Under the pieces are notes generated by a model. The model saw only the letters and a program-made list of their open reading frames with translations. It made no database searches and was not told where the DNA came from. A program made the position numbers and the translations under genes. Shown here piece after piece: positions 1 to 7,802 of a stretch of DNA of 64,000 nt (position 1 is its first letter; each line of letters starts with the position of its first letter). The stretch is from CAMDKS01 sp964402975 (GTDB lineage: Bacteria; Bdellovibrionota_B; Oligoflexia; Oligoflexales; RGVZ01), in assembly GCA_964402975.1 (NCBI GenBank), contig CAYOEM010000002.1, positions 124,001 through 188,000 of the forward strand, in the 5' to 3' direction.

Positions 1-134
1 TTTATGGAACATGGCGACGTGTTCTTAGTAAAAGCTAAACTGACACCGGCGTTGATCTTGTCCCCGAAATAGCAACTTTTTAAGGCATGGAGACAAGGGG
101 TCGTTTAGATAACTTATGCAAGTGCCTGTTTACC

Positions 135-163
135 TTGAGTTTTAATAGTATTAAAGATAGGAT
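135..163 (+). promoter_or_regulatory. Candidate sigma70-type promoter for ahcY
   Basis: TTGAGT at 135-140 and TAGGAT at 158-163 are separated by 17 bp, a reasonable -35/-10 pair about 90 bp before the ahcY start. This is pattern matching only. The rest of 1-255 holds no open gene that I can support, and I could not fit a SAH riboswitch to it. Confidence 0.3.
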
Positions 164-255
164 CTCACCCTGAGCTAGTTGTGTTTTTACAAGCGTCCCG
201 AACCTATGTCGCCAGGAGTACCTCTCTCCTTACCTTGCACCATGGAGCAACCACG

Positions 256-1623
256 ATGAGTAAACGTATCCCAGGATCTCAGAAATCTTCGCCCGCAAAA
301 TCTCCGACACAAAAAAACACGAGCTCTACTCGAGCGCTCGATTACAAGGTCAAAGATATCTCGCTTGCCGAATGGGGACGCAAGGAGATTGAAATCGCTG
401 AAAAAGAGATGCCAGGATTGATGGCTCTACGGTCTGAGTACAAGGGCAAGAAGCCGCTTAAAGGTGCTAGAATCGCGGGCTGTCTTCACATGACGATTCA
501 AACGGCTGTTCTTATCGAGACACTTGTGGAGCTTGGCGCTGACGTCCGCTGGTCTAGTTGCAACATTTTCTCAACGCAAGACCATGCAGCTGCTGCCATC
601 GCCGCTGCTGGAATTCCAGTATTTGCTTGGAAGGGCGAGACCCTTAAAGAGTATGACTGGTGCATCGAGCAAACATTGATGTTTGGCGATAAACCGCTCA
701 ACATGATTTTGGATGATGGTGGAGATCTAACCATGATGGTTCATGATCAGTACTCCCATCTTTTGAAACACATCAAAGGTGTTTCGGAGGAGACAACGAC
801 AGGAGTTCACCGTCTTTACCAGATGTTTGAAAAGGGCAAGCTGAAGATCCCAGCTATTAACGTCAATGATTCTGTGACGAAGTCAAAATTCGACAATCTT
901 TACGGCTGTCGTGAATCTTTGGCTGACGGTCTTAAGCGGGCAACCGATGTCATGGTGGCCGGCAAGGTTGTCGTCGTTGCTGGTTACGGTGACGTGGGTA
1001 AAGGATGTGCGCATTCGATGCGCGGGTTTGGAGCGCGTGTGTTAATCACAGAAATCGACCCAATCTGTGCTCTGCAGGCGGCCATGGAGGGTTTCGAAGT
1101 CGTAACCATGGAGGATGCTGCTCCCGAGGCTGATATTTTTGTTACGGCTACCGGTTGTGACGCGGTTATTACGGATAAGCATTTTAAACAAATGAAGGAT
1201 AATGCCATCGTATGTAACATCGGCCACTTTGATAGCGAGATCGATGTTGCTTGGCTTGAGAAAAACTGTCGCAAGGAGATCAACATTAAGCCTCAGGTGG
1301 ATAAGTTTGAACTGTCCAACGGTCGCTCGCTCATACTACTCGCGAGAGGGCGTTTGATGAACCTAGGTTGCGCTAATGGTCATCCAAGTTTTGTTATGTC
1401 GACAAGCTTCACAAATCAAACGATGGCTCAAATCGAGCTTTGGACGAATGCTGCCAAGTACAAAGTCGGCGTATACACGTTACCTAAAAAGCTTGATGAA
1501 AAGGTTGCGATGCTGCATTTGCAAAAGCTGGGCGTAAAGTTAACCAAATTAACTAAAAAGCAATCCGATTATCTTGGAATCCCGGCAGAGGGCCCTTTTA
1601 AGCCGGAGCACTACCGTTACTGA
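256..1623 (+). CDS. ahcY: Adenosylhomocysteinase (S-adenosyl-L-homocysteine hydrolase)
   Basis: This cytosolic NAD-dependent enzyme reversibly splits S-adenosylhomocysteine into adenosine and homocysteine, removing the product inhibitor of methyltransferases in the activated methyl cycle. Family marks are clear: the substrate segment NVNDSVTKSKFDNLYGCRES, the NAD-binding glycine motif GYGDVGKG, and the C-terminal HPSFVMSTSF and KPEHYRY ends. The frame is open from a GTG at 181, but ATG 256 is preferred. It has GGAG eight bases upstream and gives 455 residues, close to the usual family length, with a short Lys/Ser-rich head before the conserved domain. It is followed by a strong terminator, so it is probably transcribed alone. 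Confidence 0.96.
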   Translation: MSKRIPGSQKSSPAKSPTQKNTSSTRALDYKVKDISLAEWGRKEIEIAEKEMPGLMALRSEYKGKKPLKGARIAGCLHMTIQTAVLIETLVELGADVRWSSCNIFSTQDHAAAAIAAAGIPVFAWKGETLKEYDWCIEQTLMFGDKPLNMILDDGGDLTMMVHDQYSHLLKHIKGVSEETTTGVHRLYQMFEKGKLKIPAINVNDSVTKSKFDNLYGCRESLADGLKRATDVMVAGKVVVVAGYGDVGKGCAHSMRGFGARVLITEIDPICALQAAMEGFEVVTMEDAAPEADIFVTATGCDAVITDKHFKQMKDNAIVCNIGHFDSEIDVAWLEKNCRKEINIKPQVDKFELSNGRSLILLARGRLMNLGCANGHPSFVMSTSFTNQTMAQIELWTNAAKYKVGVYTLPKKLDEKVAMLHLQKLGVKLTKLTKKQSDYLGIPAEGPFKPEHYRY

Positions 1624-1650
1624 TTTTGTGCAACTAATGGGTTTTAATTT

Positions 1651-1680
1651 AAGCCGGCCGTTTGTGGCCGGCTTTTTCTT
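1651..1680 (+). terminator. Rho-independent terminator of ahcY
   Basis: A perfect 9-bp stem (AAGCCGGCC with GGCCGGCTT) closes a 6-base loop and runs into a T-rich tail (TTTCTT). It lies 27 bases after the ahcY stop. Confidence 0.88.
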
Positions 1681-1784
1681 ATTCCATAAAACTCGGCAGA
1701 AATGCCGTGGGTTAAACTTGCCTATCATAGGCGCCTAAAAACACAAGTATCATAAATGCATGAACTAGATGGAAATGGCAGATT

Positions 1785-2753
1785 ATGGTCATTCGATTTT
1801 CAAAAACTACGGTCGAGCAGCCCGCGAACGAGATCATCGCGGCTGCAGAAGACATGAACAAATTCATTAGCGCGGCCTCATCAGTTGTCGTTGGTAAAGA
1901 TCATCAGCTCAAGATGGCATGGTGTTGCATCATTGCCGGAGGACACCTGTTAATTGAAGATTTACCCGGTATGGGAAAAACAACGATGGTTAAAACCATC
2001 GCAAAATTACTTGATCTACCCTGGAAGCGGGTGCAATGCACAAGCGACATGCTCCCAGCTGATGTCACGGGCGGCAGCGTCTACGACGAGGCGTCTAAGT
2101 CGTTTCTTTTTATGCGCGGTCCACTATTTGCAAACTTAGTAATGGCAGACGAACTAAACCGCGCGTCTCCGAAGTCCCAAAGCGCTTTTTTGCAGGCCAT
2201 GGAGGAATTATCCGTGACGGTAGATGGGCACACCTATGATTTGCCAAAACCGTTTATTGTCATCGCCACGCAAAATAGCCTTGATAGCTCAGGAACAAAT
2301 CCTTTGCCCGAATCCCAGTTGGATCGATTCATGATGAGTCTTAGCTTGGGAGTTCCGTCAAGGGATGTTGAGAAAAAACTTTTGACGTCGCCGCCCCGAG
2401 CGGATCTCTTAGAAACTTTGCCGCCAGTGATTACCGGCAAGAGATTAATGGAAATCAGTCGTATTGCCTCAGAAATTCATGTGGGTGAGAGAGTTGCTGA
2501 TTACATTATGGATTTCGCCCAGTGGATTCGAGATAGGGCGCATGGGGTTTCGCCACGAACAGTCCTGGCGTTAACAGCTTCCAGTCGGGCTTGGGCGCTC
2601 AGTCATGGCCGTGATTTTGTCGTACCAGCGGACGTTAAAGACGTTGCCGTGAGTGTGCTGAATCACCGCCTAACTCCCAAGCGGCAGGGTGAGGTATTGT
2701 CGCCTTCCGAACTATTAGTGGAAGCCTTGAAAACAGTTGAAGTGAGTAGTTAA
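1785..2753 (+). CDS. MoxR-family AAA+ ATPase
   Basis: This is a 322-residue cytosolic AAA+ ATPase of the MoxR group, whose members act as chaperone-like partners for VWA or DUF58 proteins. A Walker A of form LPGMGKTT lies near residue 66, a Walker B with VMADELNRASPKSQSAF near 121, and sensor-type text (ATQNSLDSSGTNPLPESQLD) near 162. The length fits the family. Its stop overlaps the start of the DUF58 gene (TAATG), and a transglutaminase membrane protein follows. This trio recurs widely in bacteria. I infer that the ATPase energises or assembles the membrane partners; the substrate is unknown. Confidence 0.93.
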   Translation: MVIRFSKTTVEQPANEIIAAAEDMNKFISAASSVVVGKDHQLKMAWCCIIAGGHLLIEDLPGMGKTTMVKTIAKLLDLPWKRVQCTSDMLPADVTGGSVYDEASKSFLFMRGPLFANLVMADELNRASPKSQSAFLQAMEELSVTVDGHTYDLPKPFIVIATQNSLDSSGTNPLPESQLDRFMMSLSLGVPSRDVEKKLLTSPPRADLLETLPPVITGKRLMEISRIASEIHVGERVADYIMDFAQWIRDRAHGVSPRTVLALTASSRAWALSHGRDFVVPADVKDVAVSVLNHRLTPKRQGEVLSPSELLVEALKTVEVSS

Positions 2754-3820
2754 TGTCCGCTTACGCCTCAAAGACAGGGAGTCTTGGTTCGTTCTGGGTC
2801 GGTGTGCGTAAGTTTTTTGGTGTGACATCAGAGCGCATTTATATCCTGCCCACGTGGTATTGTTTGGTATTCAATCTCTTACTTTTTATTTTGTTTTTAG
2901 CAAGCTTTCCCCTTCGTAACCCGTCATTGTTAGTCTTAGTTTTTGCGATGGTGTTTATTCAGCTTTTGTCGATGGTTGAAACACACGTAAATTTAAGGGA
3001 AATCGACATCAAACCCAGTGGCGACTATATTATAGAGACTGGCCAACAGTCTGACATCGCGATTCAGACAAGTAGCCGAGAGCGTTCATTCGGTTTGAAC
3101 TTTCGAATTCTTGAAGGGTACGAATCAGACATATCAACGGATGGTGCGATAAAACGCCGCGCCATTCGTAGAATTATTTATGACGAATTCATATTTGCGC
3201 TTTTCAAAAGCTTTCGCTCCGAAATTGTTGAGGCTTCTGATTTGGTCACGGTCTCCCAAGACGCGAAGGTTATTCATATTCCTATGGTGTCCCAGAAAAG
3301 AGGTTGTTTTAGGTTGCCACCGGTTGTCATAACGTCATTTTTTCCGTTCGGATTGTTTAGAGCTATAAAGATCGTGTCCCTCCCGGTTTCTTACTTTTCA
3401 TACCCGCAACCTCGTGCGTCGATTCGAACGTTGGAGTCAGTTGATCAGATTGCTAAAGATATGCGAGGGGCTGGTTCAATGGAGAGATTAACCGGCGGGA
3501 TCGAGTACAATCATCATCGGGAATTTTTGGCCGGGGACCCCATTCGGCGCATTGATTGGAAAGCATCGTCACGGCGAGGTCTAAAAATCGTTAAAGTTTT
3601 TGGATCGTCTGGATTCATCCGCGGTAATATATTTAGATGGCAGGACACGGTAGCAGAGGATGTTGAAGGGAAGTTATCTGAGCTTGCGTTTTCCGTGATA
3701 AATGCTGCTCATGAGAATTCGTTTTTCTCTCTCGAGTTGCCACATCAGAAAACTCGTATCTCAACTGGCGACGACCATAAGCGCGATTGCCTTAGACTGC
3801 TCGCTGCTTTTGGGGGTTAG
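2753..3820 (+). CDS. DUF58-domain membrane protein
   Basis: This 355-residue protein has two hydrophobic segments near residues 35-75 and the DUF58 signature REFLAGDPIRRIDWKASSRR at about residues 257-276. DUF58 proteins are regular partners of MoxR ATPases; their biochemical role is not settled. The start codon overlaps the stop of the upstream MoxR gene, implying translational coupling, and the transglutaminase gene follows 25 bp later. The middle part carries paired basic and hydrophobic beta-like stretches with no motif that I recognise. The operon arrangement supports a role with the transglutaminase-like protein at the inner membrane. Confidence 0.9.
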   Translation: MSAYASKTGSLGSFWVGVRKFFGVTSERIYILPTWYCLVFNLLLFILFLASFPLRNPSLLVLVFAMVFIQLLSMVETHVNLREIDIKPSGDYIIETGQQSDIAIQTSSRERSFGLNFRILEGYESDISTDGAIKRRAIRRIIYDEFIFALFKSFRSEIVEASDLVTVSQDAKVIHIPMVSQKRGCFRLPPVVITSFFPFGLFRAIKIVSLPVSYFSYPQPRASIRTLESVDQIAKDMRGAGSMERLTGGIEYNHHREFLAGDPIRRIDWKASSRRGLKIVKVFGSSGFIRGNIFRWQDTVAEDVEGKLSELAFSVINAAHENSFFSLELPHQKTRISTGDDHKRDCLRLLAAFGG

Positions 3821-3845
3821 CCTTATGGCGTATCGAGGTGCCTGA

Positions 3846-5807
3846 GTGAACTCAAAAGACCTTCATGACGTCGACTATGCGGCTCTTGGGCTTATTGCAC
3901 TTTTTCCATCTGTTCTGCATCAGCACTTAGAGCGCGGGCAGGGGTTTCTGTTATTTTTTCTATGTTTTCTTGTGGCAGGATATCTGTGGCTATCACTAAG
4001 AAAAGTTTGGAGCTGGAATTGGACGGCGCGAGTAGCTGTCGTCGGTTTTATGGGGTGGATCATAGCGAAGACCGACGTGTCTCAATCAACGTATGTTTTG
4101 TTTGGGATTTTTTTAATAACAGTCATATTTTTTTCATTCTCCCAAAGTCGTTGGGGGCGAAGTGTGCGTTGTTTGTGCGGGATTTTTATTAGCTTAACGT
4201 TGTTCACGAGTTTTCCCATTGAATTTGGTTTGCCTGCTGCAATTCTCTCCGTTCTTGTATTTGTTGGTGGGCTTTTAAGCGTATGGTCTGGCATGAGTTT
4301 GAATACTTCAATCATATGGTTCACAAAGCGGTCTTTTCGCAAAGAAACCGTATTTTTGATTATGTTTGTTACGGGCATCACTGCCATTGGTTTGGGTCAA
4401 GCTCAAAACTATGCGAGTCGTCGTTTAGGGCAATCCGGTCTTGCTGCATCGCTAGCGCCCGGATCTATTACGAAGCTGGCACTGTCATCAGAGCTTGCCA
4501 TGAAATTTTATTTTCCATCGTCAATGCCGGTGCAGGCATCTTCCGTCTATATTCGCGCAAACTCCCTTGATCAATCCTTGGGCCTAGACTGGCTGCCGGG
4601 TACCAGCAAAATTTTAACAGGTGTATCTGAGGATCGTAGTGACTTAAATTATTCCGTAGCCCTGTCGCCTCGTCACATGGATTTTACGCCCGTCTTAGAT
4701 TACGGGGTCAAAGTGTTTGATCGAGCCTTAGATGGGCGAGGCCTTGCACCACGAGACAATGGAGCATTTTTGGGAGGAAGTTTCACAACAGGCTGGCGCC
4801 ACTACAGGGCGACTAGCCGCTCAACCCCAGTTCATGGCCTATCCTCATCCGGTGTCACAAATCTTTTGGTTGTCCAAGGTCAGAAAGATCTTGAGGTTCA
4901 AAAATTGGCCAAAAAGTTGGCTGACAATTCACCGGATGTGCAGAGGTTTTTGGAAAATCTTTCAAACTATTTTCAAAAGTCGGGTTTTGTTTACTCTCTA
5001 AGCCTTCCGAGCGAGACGAAGGACTTGAAGAGTTTTTTATTTGGATCAAAAATCGGCTTTTGCGAGCACTATGCCGCCGCCACTGCCACGCTTGCCCGGC
5101 TTGCGGGTTTTCCTGCGCGGGTGGTTACCGGGTTTCAGGGTGGATTTTTTGACGAATCAAATTCGACTTTATATGTTCGCGATCTTGATGCGCATGCTTG
5201 GACGGAGTTTTGGGACAAAACTAATAATAGCTGGTTTCGCTATGACCCAGTGTCGTATGTGGCGCCGTCACGTATAGATCAGGGGTCCGCTTATTTCTTG
5301 CGGTCAAACGGATATTCAATTCCAACCGACATTGAATTTGCAAGCCGGCTTTGGTTTACCCGCGCCCAGATCGAATTGGATGACTTTATTTCAGGGCTAA
5401 ACTCAAATTCATCTCAGAAAGTCGGCCAACGGATCATTGAGTACGGGGAGGAGCTGGCACTCGTTGGCGTCTTTGGTCTAACGATGTCCTACGTTTTTCT
5501 GATCTATAGACGGCAGAGGCGAATGCGGCGACAGCCAGAAATTAACGTTATGGTTATGCTAAATAAATATTTTGAACGTAGACAACTCGGTAGAGACAAA
5601 AGCGAACCAATTTCCGTCTGGCTTAACAGATGCGCAAGCCACTTCGATAACGAAGCAAAAGGTCACATCGTCTTATTTGCAAACATTCACAGTCGATTCT
5701 GCCATGGACGCACTCACTTCGATGGTGACTTGCGGGAGATGTATCGACTTGCCCGCGCCATCACTCGCTCGAAAATGATTGAGCCCAAGATTGCTAAAAA
5801 ACATTGA
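3846..5807 (+). CDS. TgpA-like membrane transglutaminase (DUF3488/transglutaminase-like)
   Basis: This 653-residue inner-membrane protein has an N-terminal bundle of hydrophobic helices to about residue 180, a periplasmic transglutaminase-like domain, one more membrane segment near residues 535-555 and a basic cytosolic tail. The papain-like triad is visible: Cys406 in GFCEHYAAA, His450 in DAHAWTEFW and Asp467 in RYDPVS. The layout matches Pseudomonas TgpA, an essential periplasmic protein of unknown natural substrate. The start is GTG 3846; no better-placed ATG exists before the first membrane segment. It is the third gene of the MoxR-DUF58-TgpA operon, and I see no obvious terminator directly after it. 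Confidence 0.92.
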   Translation: MNSKDLHDVDYAALGLIALFPSVLHQHLERGQGFLLFFLCFLVAGYLWLSLRKVWSWNWTARVAVVGFMGWIIAKTDVSQSTYVLFGIFLITVIFFSFSQSRWGRSVRCLCGIFISLTLFTSFPIEFGLPAAILSVLVFVGGLLSVWSGMSLNTSIIWFTKRSFRKETVFLIMFVTGITAIGLGQAQNYASRRLGQSGLAASLAPGSITKLALSSELAMKFYFPSSMPVQASSVYIRANSLDQSLGLDWLPGTSKILTGVSEDRSDLNYSVALSPRHMDFTPVLDYGVKVFDRALDGRGLAPRDNGAFLGGSFTTGWRHYRATSRSTPVHGLSSSGVTNLLVVQGQKDLEVQKLAKKLADNSPDVQRFLENLSNYFQKSGFVYSLSLPSETKDLKSFLFGSKIGFCEHYAAATATLARLAGFPARVVTGFQGGFFDESNSTLYVRDLDAHAWTEFWDKTNNSWFRYDPVSYVAPSRIDQGSAYFLRSNGYSIPTDIEFASRLWFTRAQIELDDFISGLNSNSSQKVGQRIIEYGEELALVGVFGLTMSYVFLIYRRQRRMRRQPEINVMVMLNKYFERRQLGRDKSEPISVWLNRCASHFDNEAKGHIVLFANIHSRFCHGRTHFDGDLREMYRLARAITRSKMIEPKIAKKH

Positions 5808-6012
5808 TTTATTTGGTCTTGAGACCGGTCGTTAAGGTTCTCTCAAGCGCCGGAGCCCAGTCCAGGATCTGGACTTATGAGGCAAGGCATTGGTATCATC
5901 AGAAGAGCGACAAAATTCTTATTGATTTCAGGAATATACATCTGGCCTTAAGTTTTTAGGATTTTATCCGATAAGACTAGTCCCGATGGGGCATGCTTTT
6001 GGAGGCTTTTAC
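5808..6012 (+). other. Intergenic spacer with two hairpins
   Basis: Two inverted repeats follow the TgpA-like gene: CTTGAGA (5818-5824) with TCTCAAG (5841-5847), and AGTCCAG (5859-5865) with CTGGACT (5869-5875). Neither has a T-run, so they are not convincing intrinsic terminators. They could be RNA processing or Rho-linked structures. The right part carries GGAGG at 6001-6005 for the next gene. Confidence 0.4.
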
Positions 6013-6297
6013 ATGAAAGACGACAAGTTCGGTTCCGACAAACGCAAAAAGCACAATGAGCAGCTGATTCGTCGCATGAAGTCCGGCGAAGCCTTATGGA
6101 GCTACGACAGCAAAGCAAGCTGGTTTCCGCCAAGACCAATCATTGAGAAAGATCCCGACGCTATAAAACGCCTCTATCAGGATGGTGGAAATGCGTCTGG
6201 TTCCGTTTATTCAGACCCGACCGTACGTCACATTGAGCGACAGTTAAAGCTAGTCCCTCCAGCGTCAGGATCAAATAAATCCGACAAGGTGAGTTAA
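6013..6297 (+). CDS. Small hydrophilic protein of unknown function
   Basis: This is a 94-residue soluble protein with no signal peptide or membrane segment. The frame is open from an ATG at 5986, but the ATG at 6013 has an excellent GGAGG seven bases upstream and is preferred. The N-terminus is highly charged (MKDDKFGSDKRKKH). The centre carries a Trp- and Pro-containing stretch (ALWSYDSKASWFPPRP), and the C-terminus is Ser/Lys-rich. I do not recognise a family. It lies convergent to the next gene, with 18 bp between the stops. Confidence 0.7.
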   Translation: MKDDKFGSDKRKKHNEQLIRRMKSGEALWSYDSKASWFPPRPIIEKDPDAIKRLYQDGGNASGSVYSDPTVRHIERQLKLVPPASGSNKSDKVS

Positions 6298-6315
6298 TAA
6301 CAGCTTTGGCCCTGC

Positions 6316-7173
6316 CTAATTGACCCAGTAAATAGCTAGATCAGCCGCTGGAAGCCATCGATTGGCGTTGATGGGTTTATCATCCAAATCCTTCCCACTT
6401 AGCACCGAGTACTGAGGGCCTGCTCCAAGCCTTATGTTAAGGCCGTCGGCCGCCCAGTGTTGCGCCAATGTCACACGAGCAGAAAACGTTTCCAGAGCTT
6501 CCAAGCGGGTGCGCTCGAGCCGTGTGGATAGCAAAATCCTCTCGCCGGAGTGACGTTCCCATTCAGCTGTAACTTGGAACCGGTCCTCAGTAAGACCGCT
6601 AATCGATTGTAATTGCATAGCCCTACTTGCCACCTCGTATTGTCGATCCGGCTCAGAGGTGTCAGACTTTCTTTTGGCTAGTTCTGAACGACCATATTCA
6701 CTCAGATTTGCTTCTGTTTTCCCTAGTCCGCTAGCCCAAAAACTGTGAATGATGAGGTGCTCGGAGACACGATTACTCCACGATACGGACGGTCGCAGAA
6801 CTTTTGCATCAAGCTTATTGAAATACTTGTAAGCATCTCCAAACCACATGGCATCCCTGGAGAGATATACGTATTTAAGCGATACAGCCCAATCATCCTC
6901 GCCAAACTTGGGAATTTGCCATTTAAGTTGTACGGTCTTTGCGCCAAGAGCAGCAGCGGCCGGGTCTACTCCAGCAGACAAACCTGAGCCCAAGCCAGCT
7001 TCTAGCACGGATCCGATCGAAAAATGCCCCGCAGGCAACACCGATGCGGACCATTCGTCCAGCAGTCCATTAGGCTTTGATTCTGTTTGAAGGCTCTCCC
7101 CCGTTGCCAGCGAAGAAAAAACGGCAGAAGTGATAAGAACCATCCTGAAAAGGGTTTTGGGCAAATTTTTCAA
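6316..7173 (-). CDS. Secreted, probably outer-membrane protein of unknown function
   Basis: The protein is about 285 residues with an N-terminal signal peptide (basic KNLPKTLFR, then a hydrophobic stretch ending near SSLATGES). The body is rich in alternating polar and aromatic beta-strand-like segments, such as LKYVYLSRDAMWFGDAYKYF and RLGAGPQYSVL. This is what one expects of a small beta-barrel or transporter-like outer-membrane protein. I chose the TTG at 7173 because AGGAGA lies nine bases upstream and it places the signal peptide at the very start. The frame is open to 7221 with two in-frame ATGs there, but those lack a ribosome site. No specific family is recognised. Confidence 0.65.
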   Translation of the reverse strand: MKNLPKTLFRMVLITSAVFSSLATGESLQTESKPNGLLDEWSASVLPAGHFSIGSVLEAGLGSGLSAGVDPAAAALGAKTVQLKWQIPKFGEDDWAVSLKYVYLSRDAMWFGDAYKYFNKLDAKVLRPSVSWSNRVSEHLIIHSFWASGLGKTEANLSEYGRSELAKRKSDTSEPDRQYEVASRAMQLQSISGLTEDRFQVTAEWERHSGERILLSTRLERTRLEALETFSARVTLAQHWAADGLNIRLGAGPQYSVLSGKDLDDKPINANRWLPAADLAIYWVN

Positions 7174-7333
7174 AATCGATTGTCTCCTGAGGCCATTTAG
7201 TTCCGTTAGGATCATAAACACCGTAATTCAAGGGCGATTTATAGCGGGTAACCCGTCGATTCAGCTGCGGAAACGTGGTTAATTTTAACAAAAATAAAAA
7301 AAGCACTCAAGTGTTCCCTGGTTCTGTACGAAC

Positions 7334-7390
7334 ACCCCTTGGTGGGTCTTCAATCGTAGGTTGGAGCCCCAGGATTATAACTTAGAGGAG
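7334..7390 (+). promoter_or_regulatory. Leader of small lipoprotein gene with TTATAA-x-TTAGAGGAG element
   Basis: The leader shows ACCC/GGGT arms at 7334-7347, then TTATAA (7375-7380) and TTAGAGGAG (7382-7390) just before the ATG. The same order of pieces recurs before the VWA lipoprotein at 27221 and, with an insertion, before the lipoprotein at 34242. In this draft the leader is separated from the full gene by an assembly gap that is probably not real. Confidence 0.35.
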
Positions 7391-7437
7391 AATAGATCAT
7401 GAAAGTTTTAAACCCACTTATTGTGGCGGGACTTCTG
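7383..7437 (+). repeat. First copy of 55-bp sequence flanking the N gap
   Basis: These 55 bases are identical to 7538-7592 on the other side of the N run. They hold the ribosome site and the first codons of the small lipoprotein gene. The copy is most likely an unmerged contig overlap rather than a biological duplication. Confidence 0.9.
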
Positions 7438-7537
7438 NNNNNNNNNNNNNNNNNNNNNNNNNNNNNNNNNNNNNNNNNNNNNNNNNNNNNNNNNNNNNNN
7501 NNNNNNNNNNNNNNNNNNNNNNNNNNNNNNNNNNNNN
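7438..7537. other. Assembly gap (100 N)
   Basis: Exactly 100 undetermined bases, a common placeholder for a gap of unknown size. Both flanks end or begin with the same 55 bases, so the real distance is probably zero or negative. Confidence 0.98.
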
Positions 7538-7592
7538 TAGAGGAGAATAGATCATGAAAGTTTTAAACCCACTTATTGTGGCGGGACTTCTG
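7538..7592 (+). repeat. Second copy of 55-bp sequence flanking the N gap
   Basis: Identical to 7383-7437. This copy continues into the intact small lipoprotein gene. Confidence 0.9.
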
Positions 7593-7763
7593 GCGTTTTT
7601 ATGCCAAGGATGCGCCTCAACTGGCCACAAAACCGTGTCCAGCAAAAAGCGTAAAATGCCCCCGAAAGTCACAGAAAGCTACGCGTTGATGGAAGATTTC
7701 GAGCCAATTGATCTTGAAATTTTGCGTCGCGGCAACAAAGCTCGCGGTCTTTCCGAGTACTGA
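7554..7763 (+). CDS. Small lipoprotein of unknown function
   Basis: This is a 69-residue protein with a short signal peptide ending in LCQGC near residue 20, which reads as a non-canonical lipobox, followed by a basic linker (KKRKMPPK) and an acidic C-terminus. AGGAG lies eight bases before the ATG. A partial identical copy of the leader and first codons sits left of the N gap and should not be counted as a second gene. I recognise no family. The ribosome-site context TAGAGGAG is shared with several other lipoprotein genes in this window. Confidence 0.7.
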   Translation: MKVLNPLIVAGLLAFLCQGCASTGHKTVSSKKRKMPPKVTESYALMEDFEPIDLEILRRGNKARGLSEY

Positions 7764-7802
7764 ACACGGTAGACGGATGACCGAGCGCCGACTTAGCTGA
7801 CA

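Noticed and set aside
1..255. SAH riboswitch upstream of ahcY
   Set aside because: I could not find the conserved paired core of the SAH aptamer; only scattered GC-rich words are present.
7418..7672. Minus-strand open frame through the N run
   Set aside because: It exists only because the N run has no stop codons, and it is antisense to the small lipoprotein gene.
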